A stretch of 64,000 nucleotides of DNA. It comes from Maniola hyperantus. Taxonomy: Eukaryota; Arthropoda; Insecta; Lepidoptera; Nymphalidae. Where the stretch lies: positions 6,398,501 through 6,462,500 of the forward strand of contig NC_048539.1 in NCBI RefSeq assembly GCF_902806685.2, given 5' to 3'. The notes under the pieces are model-generated. The model had not been told where the DNA came from. It searched no databases and saw only the letters and a program-made list of their open reading frames with translations. Below are positions 36,631-47,391 of the stretch, piece by piece; the stretch's first letter is position 1; each line of letters starts with the position of its first letter. The translations under genes were made by a program, and so were the position numbers.

Positions 36631-37199
36631 TAAATAAATGTCTTGAAATAAAATGTGTTTTTTATTTTTAGAATCAATTAATTTAGGTTAATTAAGTAAA
36701 AAACCCTTTAGGTACCTAATAAAACAATTTCAAAATACAAGAAGCCAAAGCTGCAGGAAAAAAATCCTCTAAAATCCAAAACTAGAATTCAGAGCCGCGC
36801 AAAGGAGGCAATTTAAAAAAATATCTTGCTAAGCTATTGGCTCAAATAATCTGATCCTATTGGTTAGTAGAGAAATAGCAAAATAGAGTTTGACAGATGA
36901 TCGACCAATCACGGGCTGCATTTCAAGGGTGTCAAAATTTGTTTGCCCGTGAGCCATCTGATACGTAGTATCCCTATTAATCTGTGGTGGTTTTATTGGT
37001 CTGTGACAAAATCGTAATGTGTGTAATCGTAATTCGTGTTTTCATTTTGGTTGATCGTCGTAATAAATCGTTTTAAAATAATATTACAAACGAAAACTTT
37101 ATTTAGGTACGCAGATATTCTGCATGTGAAGTTATATGTGAACTGAAGCTATTCCACAGGTTAGCCAAACAACCACTATCGTTTTATACAATTACCACA
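36631..37199. other. Short intergenic stretch upstream of TAMM41
   Basis: It contains the presumed TAMM41 promoter and 5' UTR. Around 36877-36910 a segment (AATAGCAAAATAGAGTTTGACAG) nearly repeats directly the sequence at ~34598, left of the THAP locus. TTTGCCCGTGAGCC near 36947 complements TCACGGGC at ~34547. This hints at element boundaries. Confidence 0.45.
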
Positions 37200-38210
37200 A
37201 TGGCATCTACAGCAGTAAAAGTAGCTGGCGCTGCGAAGGATATATCGCCTCTGTACTACAGAATTTTATCTAAATTTCCACAAAATTTTACTTTTTGTTT
37301 TGCCTATGGATCAGCTGTCAAGCCTCAAATAGGCAACCAGAAGAAGCACAATATGATCGATCTAATATATTGCGTCGACAACTCGTACCGATGGCACGGT
37401 GCTAACATCGATATGAACCCGTCACACTACTCAGCACTTCGCTTTTTGGGCAAAGGATTTGTTGCAAGATTTCAAGAGAAGTGGGGTGCAAAAGTTTACT
37501 TTAACACATTGGTGGACATAAAAGAAGAAAATGTAACTATTAAGTATGGTGTTGTATCACAAAAAGACCTAATTGCTGATCTTCTCGATTGGAACCACTT
37601 GTATCTGGCGGGCAGACTTCATAAGCCAGTTGAGATTATTAAAAAGACAAACAGCTCTCAACTACAGATTGCTCTGCAGTCTAATTTGCGCTCAGCTGTT
37701 CATACTGCCCTGCTGGTATTACCAGAGACCTTTTCTGAATATGACTTTTACTTTACAATATCTAATTTAAGTTATGCTGGAGATTTCCGCATGACCTTTG
37801 GTGAAAATAAGAACAAGGTTCGAAACATTGTCCAGCCACAACTGTTAAACTTTCGTGAACTCTACAGACCAATCTTGCAGCAATTCCATGCTTATGTAGA
37901 TTTTCCAACCGGTGATGCTCAGTGCCATCAGGACATACATCCTGAAACTAAATTGCACCATTTAATGCAGCTGCCTATGATTCCACAACAGAGAATAGTG
38001 AAATTTTGGAATCACGGAGGACTTCAGCAAGATATGGAGGATGTTCTTCGGGCTGTAGCGTATGATATTGATTGTGCTGTTATTTTGAGGCAAATACTGA
38101 AGGACTTGGTATGGCAGTCTAGTGTGAGACAGTCACTGAAGGGAATTCCCACAGCTGGTTTCCTAAAATCAATCCGTTACAGTGCTAAGAAAATAGCGAA
38201 AATGTTCTGA
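37200..38210 (+). CDS. TAMM41: Mitochondrial CDP-diacylglycerol synthase (phosphatidate cytidylyltransferase)
   Basis: This is a 336-residue, single-exon protein of the TAM41/MMP37 family. It makes CDP-diacylglycerol from phosphatidate and CTP on the matrix side of the inner membrane, the first committed step to cardiolipin. The nucleotidyltransferase motif FAYGSAV (residues 34-40), the MIDLIYCVD strand (52-60, Asp54) and the following WHGANIDMNPSHYS (65-78) match the family. FGENKNKVRNIV (~200-211) is the second conserved block. Length is typical. The start is the first ATG, in an ACAATGG context. A 3' end signal is not obvious: the next gene's acceptor lies ~150 bp downstream. Intronless structure is clear. 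Confidence 0.95.
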   Translation: MASTAVKVAGAAKDISPLYYRILSKFPQNFTFCFAYGSAVKPQIGNQKKHNMIDLIYCVDNSYRWHGANIDMNPSHYSALRFLGKGFVARFQEKWGAKVYFNTLVDIKEENVTIKYGVVSQKDLIADLLDWNHLYLAGRLHKPVEIIKKTNSSQLQIALQSNLRSAVHTALLVLPETFSEYDFYFTISNLSYAGDFRMTFGENKNKVRNIVQPQLLNFRELYRPILQQFHAYVDFPTGDAQCHQDIHPETKLHHLMQLPMIPQQRIVKFWNHGGLQQDMEDVLRAVAYDIDCAVILRQILKDLVWQSSVRQSLKGIPTAGFLKSIRYSAKKIAKMF

Positions 38211-38366
38211 ATATAATATTATTCATATAATATCAATTATTTACTGTAAATATAGTTTAAGTATAAAACCCAAATGTATAAAATAAATCTAGAATGTTAC
38301 TTAAGTTATGATCAGTTTTTTATTCCTTTTAAGTTAAAATACCATTTCTTGGTTTTAGGTGCAAAT

Positions 38367-40901
38367 ATGCTAACTGATGAATCAAGCAGTGATTCAGAAA
38401 CAGGCAGGTTTAAAGGTCAAACGAAAAGCCAAGATGACAAATCAATTAATCCTAATTTGAAACGAGATAGTTTACACAGTAGATCAACAGGCAGGAACAG
38501 GAGATCTCCTGACAGGTTTAATAGAGATGCAGATAGAAAGAGAAGTGAAAGAGAAAAGTTTGAAAGGCGTTCTAGAGAAAGAAATAAATACTCTAGGTAC
38601 TCTCCTAGAAGAAGGTACTCTAGAGAAAGAAGTAAAATATCTACAGAAAGATTTAGAGACAGACATTACAGAGACTCAAGGTCCCGAGAGACAAAGTATA
38701 AACCAAGAGAGAATCGAAGCAATAGCAAAGATAAACATAGGCATTCAAGATCAAGATCTCATAAGTCTCCAGTAACAACAAGGAATATAAGAGATGAAAT
38801 CAAATGCATCATTACAAAAAAGGATAGAAGTCCAGATAAAGTTATAAAGAAATCCAGAAATGAGAATTTATCATCACCAGAACCTGTAGCAAAAAAATCA
38901 GTGGTACATAAACCTACTGAAGTTCAGAAGAAGAAAAGCGAGAGCCCTATTTTAATTGAAGAACATGCTAGCAGTGATGTTTCTGAAGAAGTGCAACCTG
39001 GCTCATATTATAACATGATACCAGCAATTGTAAAAGAAAAGCCTGACGAAGTAAAAGAGAAATCTGAAGAATCTAGTGAAATCGATTCTTCTGATGATGA
39101 GAGACTTAGAGCCAAGTTGCTAAATTTAGAAAAAGAGTTGCAGAAAACCAAAAAGAAGAAGCATAAAAAAAAACATAAAAGAAAAAATTCAAAGTCTGAC
39201 AAAGACAAACGTGACTCATCAGCCTCTGTAGAAGTTACCAGTACAACAGATATTCCAGAACTCAATACTGAGTCTTCTAAAGTAATTGGAAGTGCTGAAG
39301 TTACATCTACACAAAAAAATATTCTGAAAGAGAGCAGTGAAGAAGGTGAAATATTGAGCGACGATTCTCAAAGCGATATTGATCCAAATGACTTAAGACA
39401 TAAACTTAAACGATCAAAAAAAGCCACAGATGTTCAAAGGAAAGATGCATGTGGACCAGCACTGCCTCCACATTTAGAAAAACGTTTTAAAAAGAGCATA
39501 TCACCTGTCATTGAAGGACCGTCATTACCTCCTCATTTGCAGAAAAAGGTTCATATTAAAGGTAAGTAAACAATGCTTTTTTTAGCATACCTGTACAACT
39601 ATATACCTAATCAATTTGAGTTTACTTATGTTTTTACAGGACCATCAATACCAGAAGACATGCGTAAAGTGTTGGCTGAAAATAGTGAAATGACTCATGA
39701 AGTTATACATTCAAGTTCAGATGATGATGGTATAGGACCACTACCCACAGGAGCTGAACATAAATGGTCAGAAGCTCACCAGCGTCTCGAAGAGAGAGCT
39801 ATTGTGATGAAAATACAAACACTTGATGGGCATTCACTTAAGAGCTCAAATATCAAATCACGAGAACAATGGATGTTAGAATTGCCAGAGGGAAAAGCGA
39901 AATATTTGGGACTAGAAGCCCGAAGTTTTAGGGCAAAGGAAGGTCCTGATATGTCTGATAGGTATGGGAAAGATGTTTATTTTAATTAAGAATTTAATTT
40001 AATGCTTTATTTTTAATTATTAAGTTTGAAATATTTCTTTAATGGACTTCTTTGGTTTACTTAAGATCAAGTTGGACAGACACTCCTGAAGATAAAGCGC
40101 GGAAGGCATTAGGAATGCCAAAGGAAGAGGATTCTAGTACAACACTTCAAAGAGAAGCAAGGGAACGTCACATTGCTAATCGCGATGAAGAACAAGATAA
40201 AGCGGCTAGGTAAAATCCTCTTGACGAATAGTTTAGTTATGAAATTAATAATTTTGTATTAAATTTGATTTTTCAGTCTTAAAAGAGTGTTTCATAATTT
40301 ACTAATTTTTATGATGCATTTTTCTTTTTAGAAAACACAAAAAGAAGCATAGAAGAGAAGAAAGCTTATTAGAAATTCATCAAAAGAAATTGAAAAAAAA
40401 GAAAAAGGTAATGTTTTGACAATTATCAATCAACTAGATTATGCCCGCGACTTCGCCCGCGTGGATTTAGGTTTTTAAAAATCCTGTGGGAACTTCTCCG
40501 GGATGCAAGCTATCTCTGTACCAAACTTCATCAAAAGCGGTTTAACGGATGAGCCGTGAAAAGCTAGCAGACAGACAAACACACTTCTGCATTTATAACA
40601 TTAGTATGGATTGACCTAATATAAACACTTTCGAAAAATATCATTCACATTGTTATTCACGCACACACACATACACTCGTCACTGTCTGATTGTTAATTG
40701 TTTGAAACTAAATTTATTAATTTAAACTGTTTGATTTTGCAGAAAGAAGACAAAGACGAAGAGAAGAAGGAACGACGTCCGTTCAGCCGAGACCAGGACT
40801 TGCAAGTGAACCGTTTCGATGAAGCTCAAAAGAAGTCCATTATCAAGAAAGCTCAGGGCTTAAATTCGAGATTTTCTAGCGGTGAAGCGAAATATTTGTA
40901 A
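38367..40901 (+). CDS. GPALPP1: GPALPP motifs-containing protein 1 (DUF3752)
   Basis: Exons 38367-39561, 39640-39961, 40066-40209, 40332-40407 and 40743-40901 agree in phase and give 631 residues from Met at 38367. The first ~130 residues are an RS/RD/RE-rich low-complexity region like splicing-associated proteins, followed by acidic and lysine-rich stretches. GPALPP-type motifs occur at residues 363 (GPALPPHL), 384 (GPSLPPHL), 399 (GPSIPE) and near 429 (GIGPLP). The DUF3752 C-terminal half has REQWMLELPE, SSWTDTPEDKARKA and a lysine-rich end with PFSRDQDLQVNRFDEAQKK. The family is nuclear and poorly understood. A good acceptor (TTTTAG, 38358) lies 8 bp before the chosen ATG, and family members normally begin with a GPALPP motif. 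An upstream first exon is therefore probably missing from this model. Confidence 0.88.
40434..40610 (-). mobile_element. Non-autonomous Helitron copy
   Basis: Minus orientation: CTAG at 40434, then ATTATGCCCGCGACTTCGCC, ending TTAGTATGGA. It lies in the last intron of GPALPP1. Confidence 0.75.
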
Positions 40902-41004
40902 GTAAGCTACGCGAGCGGGACGTGTAAAACGTACGTAGACGTAATACGTATATTGATTGTAATTGTAGGTATAATATGAATTAGATATGCGTCGAATGTA
41001 CATA

Positions 41005-41285
41005 GGTTCAACCGAATACGAATGTTTGGCCGAATATTCACTCCAGTCCAATATGTACCGAACCGAATTTTCTGTCCGAATCATTCGGTTTAGTTCTGCG
41101 CAGTAAACATGTTTGTAGACGTTCGGTACGACGCGCGGCGCTCTGCAAGAGCCGGGCGGTGTTTAAATAAAATTTTCGTTAGTTATTCGGCAAATCAACC
41201 GAATACGAATCTGAAAAAATATGGCGAATGTACCGAATACGAATATTCGGCCGAACATTCAGCGCATCTAATATGAATGAACGAG
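41005..41285. repeat. CCGAATACGAA / ATTCGGCCGAAT repeat
   Basis: Two direct copies of a ~28 bp motif (CCGAATACGAAT then GGCCGAA) flank a GC-richer core containing GACGCGCGGCGCTCTGC. ATTCGGCCGAAT is palindromic. The class is unresolved. Confidence 0.4.
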
Positions 41286-41659
41286 TTTACGTTCGTGATC
41301 CAATATGATGTTCACATTGTTTACTTCGAATAAATAATATAAATTACTTAACTTAATGAACAGATGTTTCAATATTTGTGTTAAATCAGTAACTGTTTTA
41401 ACTGTTTTAGGGTTCCATACCCACAAGGAATTTTTTGATCTATCCTGGGCGTATTTTCGCGATGCACTAAAGCAGGTCTTGCATTGTGTTTAAGATTATA
41501 TCATGGAAGATGAAATAGACATTCTACTACAAGTTTTAGTTAATATAATACACAGTATTACTTATTAATTAATATAATTATGCCTAACGAAATTGTCAAA
41601 ACTCAAATGGTGGCTACACCAAGGTTCCCATAGTGCTCAAATTGAATAGAATAGATCTA

Positions 41660-42100
41660 CAGTACAACCTGTTTAACTCGAAATTGTCTCTAAGACAAAG
41701 AAATTAACAGCTATTCCCTTCCGCTGAAGTACAAAAAACGCTTTAACTCGAATTATTTAGATGCTATAACTCGATATGAATATGATTTCCCTGTGATGCT
41801 ATGTCATACATATCACGCTCTATAACTCGAACTACTAGCGGACTCTATATCTCGAAGAAGCAATATGTAAACTTTGCGGAATCCCAAGAAATCCTTTGGC
41901 CTCCGTCGGGTTTTTGTGTCCTGCAGTAGTTCTCAATCACAATGTTAACCTTTTTGTGCACATCTGCAATCTGCGTACTAAATGTTTCTTTATTCGCTTC
42001 ATTGAAAGTGTCATTCATCACTTGTGCTGTCTGCATAGAAAATGGTTTGCTATTTTTTTATGTTCATTCTTTTTCATTAAAATTTAATCACTATAAATAT
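41660..42100. mobile_element. Pogo/Tigger-like transposon left end
   Basis: TA followed by CAGTACAACCTGTTTAACTC is a typical Tigger-type terminal inverted repeat. The next 170 bp repeats TAACTCGAA motifs, as in such ends. No matching right end was seen, and the family A copy begins at 42107. It is a remnant only. Confidence 0.45.
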
Positions 42101-42106
42101 AAGTCG

Positions 42107-42490
42107 TTTTTAGGGTTCCGTACCTCAAAAGGAAAAACGGAACCGTTATAGGATCACTCTGTTGTCTGCCTGTCTGTCTGTCTGTCAAGAAACCTACAGG
42201 GTATTTCCCGTTGACCTCATGAAATGAATGATGAAATTTGGCAGGTAGGTAGGTCTTATAGCAGACATTAGGGGAAAAAATCTTAAAACCGTGAATTCAC
42301 ATTGGTTACATCACACAAAAAAAAATTAAACTATATCAAGTGGGGTATCATATGAAAGGGCTTCACCTGTGCATTCTAAAACAGGTTTTTATTTATTTTA
42401 ATCATAGTTTTCGAATTATTGTGCGAAATGTCGAAAAAATACGACTGTAGTACGGAACCCTCGGTGCGCGAGTCTGACTCGCACAAAAAT
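42107..42490 (-). repeat. Dispersed repeat family A copy
   Basis: Minus copy from TTTTAGGGTTCCGTACCTC to GCGCGAGTCTGACTCGCAC, with the GTCTGTCTG run. Confidence 0.8.
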
Positions 42491-42974
42491 TCTTATTTTA
42501 TGAATATAGTATATATGCAATAGGTACTAAATAAATAGGTAATAAATGAATGTACCTCGGTTTGTTGCATTATTTTGATCCAACAATGTAGGTACAAATA
42601 TTTAGTAAATAGACGTGATTTTTAATTATAACAGACTTTTTATTATTTCCTCTCTGTACAATAATTGCATAGGTATTAGCTTTTTGAGTAATAAATAAAT
42701 AGACAAAACTATATAAATTTAATCACAATACATTTCTTACATACCTACCTACTATTTGCCAATGGTTCTCGACTTAGAACATGTAGAACGAATAATACAG
42801 CTTAAATTCAGTTTTACACATAACTCATATCCCTAAACCATAATTAACTGGTCTAAAAGTAGGTACCTAGTACTAAATGTCAAAATCTATTCAGTGGAAA
42901 TAATAGCATTACTTATAGACCTATGAATTTAGGTTAGAAATGTCGTGTACCCGAACAGTTAACAATGAAACTAT

Positions 42975-43129
42975 GGGACAGCAGGTTTTTTTTTTTTTTT
43001 TTTTTTTAATTATAAATAGATCTTTTCAGATTCTATTTAGCGGCGGCTTCTCCCCTGACATAATGTCAGAGACCTTTTTGAATATTTATAGTTTTGTCAA
43101 ACTTTGTGCGAATTTCGGGACAGCAGGTT
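42975..43129 (-). mobile_element. Retroposon insertion forming the 3C-like gene's C-terminus
   Basis: A ~129 bp insertion (42988-43116) with a T run at its left edge is flanked by a perfect 13-bp duplication, GGGACAGCAGGTT, at 42975-42987 and 43117-43129. It lies on the minus strand in the same orientation as the gene it entered. It supplies the last nine codons and the stop of that gene. Its tail (TTATAATT then A run) resembles that of the 450-652 element. Confidence 0.8.
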
Positions 43130-44700
43130 GTACGGTGGTGACTTCAGCTGATGCACAAATTTTAACCTTCGAGTTCTCGCAACAAAGAGGCTCATCGGCT
43201 GTCATGTCGGCGAAGATCCAGGGCTTGTCGCATGCTTTGTAAAAAGCTGATAACTGAAACAAACATACCTACTTACTAGATATTCAATGTGCTATGTGCT
43301 ACTGCTTAACACTAAACTAAGGTATCTACCTACATAACACAGTTGCATCAAAACTGCAGAAGAATATATAATATTATTTATCATACTGGTCTGGTAGACA
43401 TCCAACCAAAATAATGTAGGCAAATTCAGCCTAGGAACATTTCTGATCTATAGATGGTTTTCCTAGTTAGAGTAGGTATAATCTAATTGTTTTGTGGTAG
43501 ACATGCATGTTTTGTTTTACATTTAAATAATATTTTATCAACTCTACATTGATGTTAACTAATTTAGAGTCGCATGAACGAGACGCTTTAAATATCAAAC
43601 TTTTTATCTTTTCACATGTCTAAATGATAATTTCTTTTTTTAAATAAATTCCCTTCAAAACAATTCAAAGTAACGTACTTCTATCTGGCTGAGATGTATA
43701 ATATAGAGCGTACTTTGACTTTGCTCAGACTTAAGATTCAGAAAACAATACAGATTTATGCCAGCAATATAACGCTGTATCATTTTGACAGTGTCTTATA
43801 TGCACTTAAACTTATGTATCAAAGTGCGCTCTATTAGATCTCAACCATGACTACATCGTCATTAAGATACGATGTGAGCTCGTAAACATTCTTCGACTAG
43901 TACCTAACTTAATATAATAAAAAAGTACCCACTTTAAGCTCGATAGCGCTACCAAGTCTATTACACAAGATCTCAGGTCCTTTTGCCTTCGTGGCCGTGG
44001 CAAGCGCGAGGCAAAGATTCTTGCAGGTTTCCTCGCCTTCCTCGTTGCAGACCACAACCAGTCCCGGCGATTGTGAGAGAATGGGTGACTGGTCTGGATG
44101 GGGAGTTGAAGTTGGGAATCCACCGCACGTACAGTTGCCTCTATTACCATCTTCGAACGCTCCTGAACTGTATTGCAAATTCAATTAAGTACTGTGCTAT
44201 TATTGTCTCCACGTCTAATTAGTAATTACTCACACATCTCTAAAAAGAGGCATTTCTAGATAAGTAGGTAGGTATTTTTATAAGAGTGCGGTCTTTTAGG
44301 TAGGTAGGTATAGGTATACCTAAGCGACAGGTCGAGATAGCAATTGGCATATGAAACGGGGAAACGCCCCGCACTACCGCTGTCTGTGCGGTTGTGCGGT
44401 TGTGCGGGGCGTCCTCACCTCGATTACCATCTCGACCTGTTGCGTACTATACTTATTTGTTGCATGCAAGGACCTAATTATAAAGGAAATATAAATATAT
44501 ACCAAATATAAATATATACAATTATATACCAGGAATTATAAAGGTTTAAACCATAGTCCACCATGCTGACACAATGCACATTGGAGAGAGAGTGGGCGGA
44601 TTGGGTTGGAAAAATGATATTATAATAATTACCTATTAGTTAAAAGATTAGAAAATCCTAGAAATACGAAGAAAATGCACGCAAAGTTGCCTAACGACAT
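43086..44700 (-). CDS. Follicle cell protein 3C-1-like secreted protein
   Basis: Exons in transcript order: 44633-44700, 43933-44167, 43086-43253. Phases agree and give 156 residues. Residues 1-22 (MSLGNFACIFFVFLGFSNLL...) form a signal peptide. The mature part is cysteine-rich with NCTCGGFPTSTP, VVCNEEGEETCKNLC, ATATKAKGPEILC, and FYKACDKPWIFADMTADEPL followed by CCENS. These are diagnostic of the insect follicle cell protein 3C family, expressed in ovarian follicle epithelium and thought to contribute to eggshell layers. The exact function is unknown. The final nine residues (KFAQSLTKL) and the stop come from a retroposon insertion. Before the insertion the frame would have ended at TAG just after VQPAVP. 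Confidence 0.88.
44334..44443. mobile_element. Short foldback element (GCGACAGGTCGAGAT ends)
   Basis: GCGACAGGTCGAGATAG on the left and the complement of CGCAACAGGTCGAGATGG on the right bound a ~110 bp element. It lies in intron 1 of the 3C-like gene. A relative is at 46574-46706. Confidence 0.6.
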
Positions 44701-45169
44701 GGTGATAAAGAAAGGAAATAATCAAACCAAACTACTGAACTGTGTTTTGTCATTTGTGGGAGGTAGCTTAAATACTGGAACCTTTGTTATTTAGTAGGGA
44801 GACCATAATATTTTGGAAAAAAGAAAATATATAGGTAGCTAATTTCACTAAGTTGCTATACAGGTAGGATTACCTACTATAACAGAATAAGAAATGGACA
44901 GACAAGCTCGTAAAAATTAATATGCTAAATATATGTAGATTAGTAACGGTTTATCACCTAACTCAGCTCTACTATACTGTTACTACGGCGTACGGGAAAA
45001 TCAATATCAGACTACCTATTAAGTAGATTCAGGTTGAAATAGCATAGCAAGCCTCAGGTGGTTCCGATATATTATACGTTTGACGTGTTTGACGTAACTC
45101 TATGTTTGACGGATGTCAAACATAGAGTTGCTCAAAAATCACGCGATAAACCGGGTAGTTCACTACAGT

Positions 45170-45475
45170 AATTCATCATCATCATGATCAACCCATCGCT
45201 GGCTTACTACTGAGAGCGGGTCTCCTCTCATAATGAGAAGGGTAGGGAAGTTAGCCTAGTGATCAAGACGTTCGCCTCCTATTCGGCAGGTTGGAGGTTC
45301 GATCTCGGGCTAGCTTTTCGGAGTTATGTGCGTTTTGAGCAATCACTTGCTTTGAAGGTGAAGGAAAATATTGTAAAGAAACCTGCGTGCCCGAGAACTC
45401 TCCATAAAGTTCTCAAAGGTGTGTGACGTCTGCCGATCCGCGAGGCGTGGCAGTCTATGGCCATACAGTATACTT
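45170..45475. mobile_element. Chimera of two tRNA-derived SINE pieces
   Basis: The left 75 bp (CATCATCATGATCAACCCAT...) is the inverted 3' end of the SINE. From ~45246 a plus copy starts with A-box-like TTAGCCTAGTGATC and B-box-like GGTTCGATCTC and continues into the SINE body. The join makes a head-to-tail inverted chimera. Confidence 0.6.
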
Positions 45476-45531
45476 ACCTAATTTTTATTTCTGAAAGGAT
45501 ATACCTACCTATCATTAATAATAATCAATGG

Positions 45532-46116
45532 ATGGTTGGATACCTTTTTTAACGCTAGGAAATGCGTTTACGCATCCCCCCCTCCTGGAAGCCAGTCAGC
45601 TAACCAACTGGAGGGAAGGTATGTGGGACTCGCCGGCCGAGAGGCGACCGGAATACCCACTAAAACCCAGCGGCACTCCTGCGCGTCGCCTGGTGACTGG
45701 GTCACTGGAACGCCGAAGCAAACCACCGCGACCCAGTCAGCGACATCCGCCGAGGCGGACCCTCCACCGGGGACCCCGCTCACGAGGTCCCCACACCACA
45801 CGTCCGAGGCGCACCGACCAAGTGCGTGTGCCTCCCAACCCGGGGACCCAACGGGCGACAACTGCACGCTCCGCGAACGTCGCCCGCGTCCCATCCTCCG
45901 CCTCGTCCGCTGCGCCCTCTGCTAGTCAGAGGGACACGCGGAGAAACCTTCCCCCTGCCAGGTCATTAGCCATGGCTAACAATATCCCCGAAGAGAGATT
46001 ATTAGCCATGTTACCGGGGTTTGTTCCCCTCGGATGCCCGATGCATCCAAAAGGGACCAGCAGCACCCAGGCACACTGGGAGGTTACCTGGCTGGCACCC
46101 CAATGGTTGGATACCT
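45532..46116 (-). mobile_element. GC-rich retroposon with 14-bp target duplication
   Basis: A 557 bp insert (45546-46102) starts with a T run, so it lies on the minus strand. It is bracketed by the perfect 14-bp repeat ATGGTTGGATACCT at 45532-45545 and 46103-46116. It is strikingly GC-rich for the region. Open frames in both directions come from base composition. It may be a LINE ORF1 fragment or a SINE; the family was not recognised. Confidence 0.65.
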
Positions 46117-46364
46117 AACATTTGGCACGTATCCCTAATATTCCAAAATTATGGATATTCATTGAAACTCGAACATCTATGTTTTGACGCGAATACGACC
46201 TAATTGTTATGATTGTACCACTCGTACAATAAGCAGTTAGACCTTTAGTTCCATTTGTTTGAGGTGTGCATTATGTTAGTGTCTCTTTACAATACATCTA
46301 TTCTCGTTATTTTACTGTCATACTTCCTATGAGCTGTAAAGGCCTTTAGCCTTTTAGCATCATC

Positions 46365-46575
46365 ATTGTCAACCGATAGACGTCCACTGCTGGACATAGA
46401 TCCAGACACTGATAGAGTTGGGGTATCAAGACTCTCAAGGTGCTAGACTGGATGGCGACCCCGAATTAGAAAGCGCAGCTTTGTAAGATCCACCACTAGA
46501 TAGAGTCGCAGGGAGCCGCCGCTGTATCTAGGCGGCGGCGGCGCAAGACCGTAGCGTGTGGCAATCCCTGCAAGA
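46365..46575. mobile_element. RTE-type LINE tail fragments
   Basis: It contains a reversed AACCGATAGACGTCCACTGC end and a forward block with GCGCAAGACCGTAGCGTGTG. It is rearranged and non-coding. Confidence 0.5.
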
Positions 46576-46706
46576 GACAGGTTGAAATGGCAGTCGGGGT
46601 ATGAGGCGGGGGGACGCCCCGCACACGTTTACGTCATCACCGGGTTAGCGCGGGGGCTGTACGTGTGCGGAGCGTTCCCACCCAGATTGCCATCTCGACC
46701 TGTCGC
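46574..46706. mobile_element. Foldback element, relative of 44334-44443
   Basis: GAGACAGGTTGAAATGGCA on the left pairs with the complement of GCGACAGGTCGAGATGGCA on the right. Inner GGGGGGACGCCCCGCACACG matches the other copy's CGCCCCGCAC block. Confidence 0.55.
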
Positions 46707-46743
46707 GTACCAACTAATATGTCCTTTATCAGTTGATAATTTT

Positions 46744-47050
46744 TCTCATCATCATCATGATCAACCCATCGCCGGCTCACTACAGAGGACGAGTATCCTC
46801 TCAGAGTGAGAAGGGTTTTGGCCATAGTCTACCACGCTGGCCATGTATGGATTGGTAGACTTCACACACCTTTGAGAACATTATAGAGAACTCTCAGGCA
46901 TGCAGGTTTCGGCCTATCATTCCGTTAAAGCAAGTGATATTTAATTACTTAAAACGCACATAACTCCGACAAGTTAAAGGTGCGTACCGGGATCGATTCC
47001 TCGACCTCCGATTAGAAGGCGGACGTCGTGACCACTAGGCTATCACAGCT
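46744..47050 (-). mobile_element. tRNA-derived SINE, minus copy
   Basis: Reading the minus strand, GATAGCCTAGTGGTCACGAC (A box) and GGAATCGATCCCGG (B-box-like) are followed by the SINE body. It ends in a (GAT)n-like run on that strand, seen as CATCATCATCATGATCAACC at the left edge. Confidence 0.65.
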
Positions 47051-47263
47051 TTTTATATTAGTTGGAAATAGCAATTTTGATATTAGTTGATAATACATTC
47101 CCGCGCAGGGTCACGGGTTTTATAGTTGCCACAATGCTAGCAAGCTGGTGACTCTAGTTGATGCAATATGCTTATCTCATGTATGGGGAATACTTTGACA
47201 GATGTTGTCAATTTTATTGTAAGACTTTAATCTAAGGCTATATCATATTACCCTACCTTACCT

Positions 47264-47391
47264 TTCATGATTGTAGGTCAACGGGAAGTATCCTATTGGT
47301 TTTGATTCCCTCTTGTCTTGACAGACACGACAGTCAGACAATGGTATTTAAGAGTTCCTTTTTTCCCCTTAGAGGTACAGAACCCTAAAAT
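47264..47391 (+). repeat. Family A 3' remnant
   Basis: Contains TTCATGATTGTAGGTCAACG, a GACAGACACGACAG run and the end GAGGTACAGAACCCTAAAA. The long-TIR element inserted at its last bases. Confidence 0.6.

Larger units (their letters stand above)
40902..43085. other. Intergenic DNA between GPALPP1 and the 3C-like gene
   Basis: It contains a repeat with CCGAATACGAATATTCGGCC motifs (~41005-41285), a Tigger-like transposon end (41660), a family A copy (42107-42490) and the retroposon that reaches into the 3C-like gene. No other gene was seen. A 63-codon minus ORF at 41845-42036 is unassigned. Confidence 0.55.

Noticed and set aside
41845..42036. 63-codon minus ORF next to the Tigger-like end, considered as transposase
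   Set aside because: No DDE-transposase motif could be seen. Too short to support.
43851..44222. Overlapping ORFs on both strands at the 3C-like gene's middle exon
   Set aside because: Only the minus frame with the cysteine pattern and matching splice phases is supported; the others are shadows.
45528..46118. 196-codon ORF starting MDGWIPFLTL
   Set aside because: It begins outside and runs through a retroposon bounded by a 14-bp duplication, opposite to the element's own strand. Openness reflects GC content.
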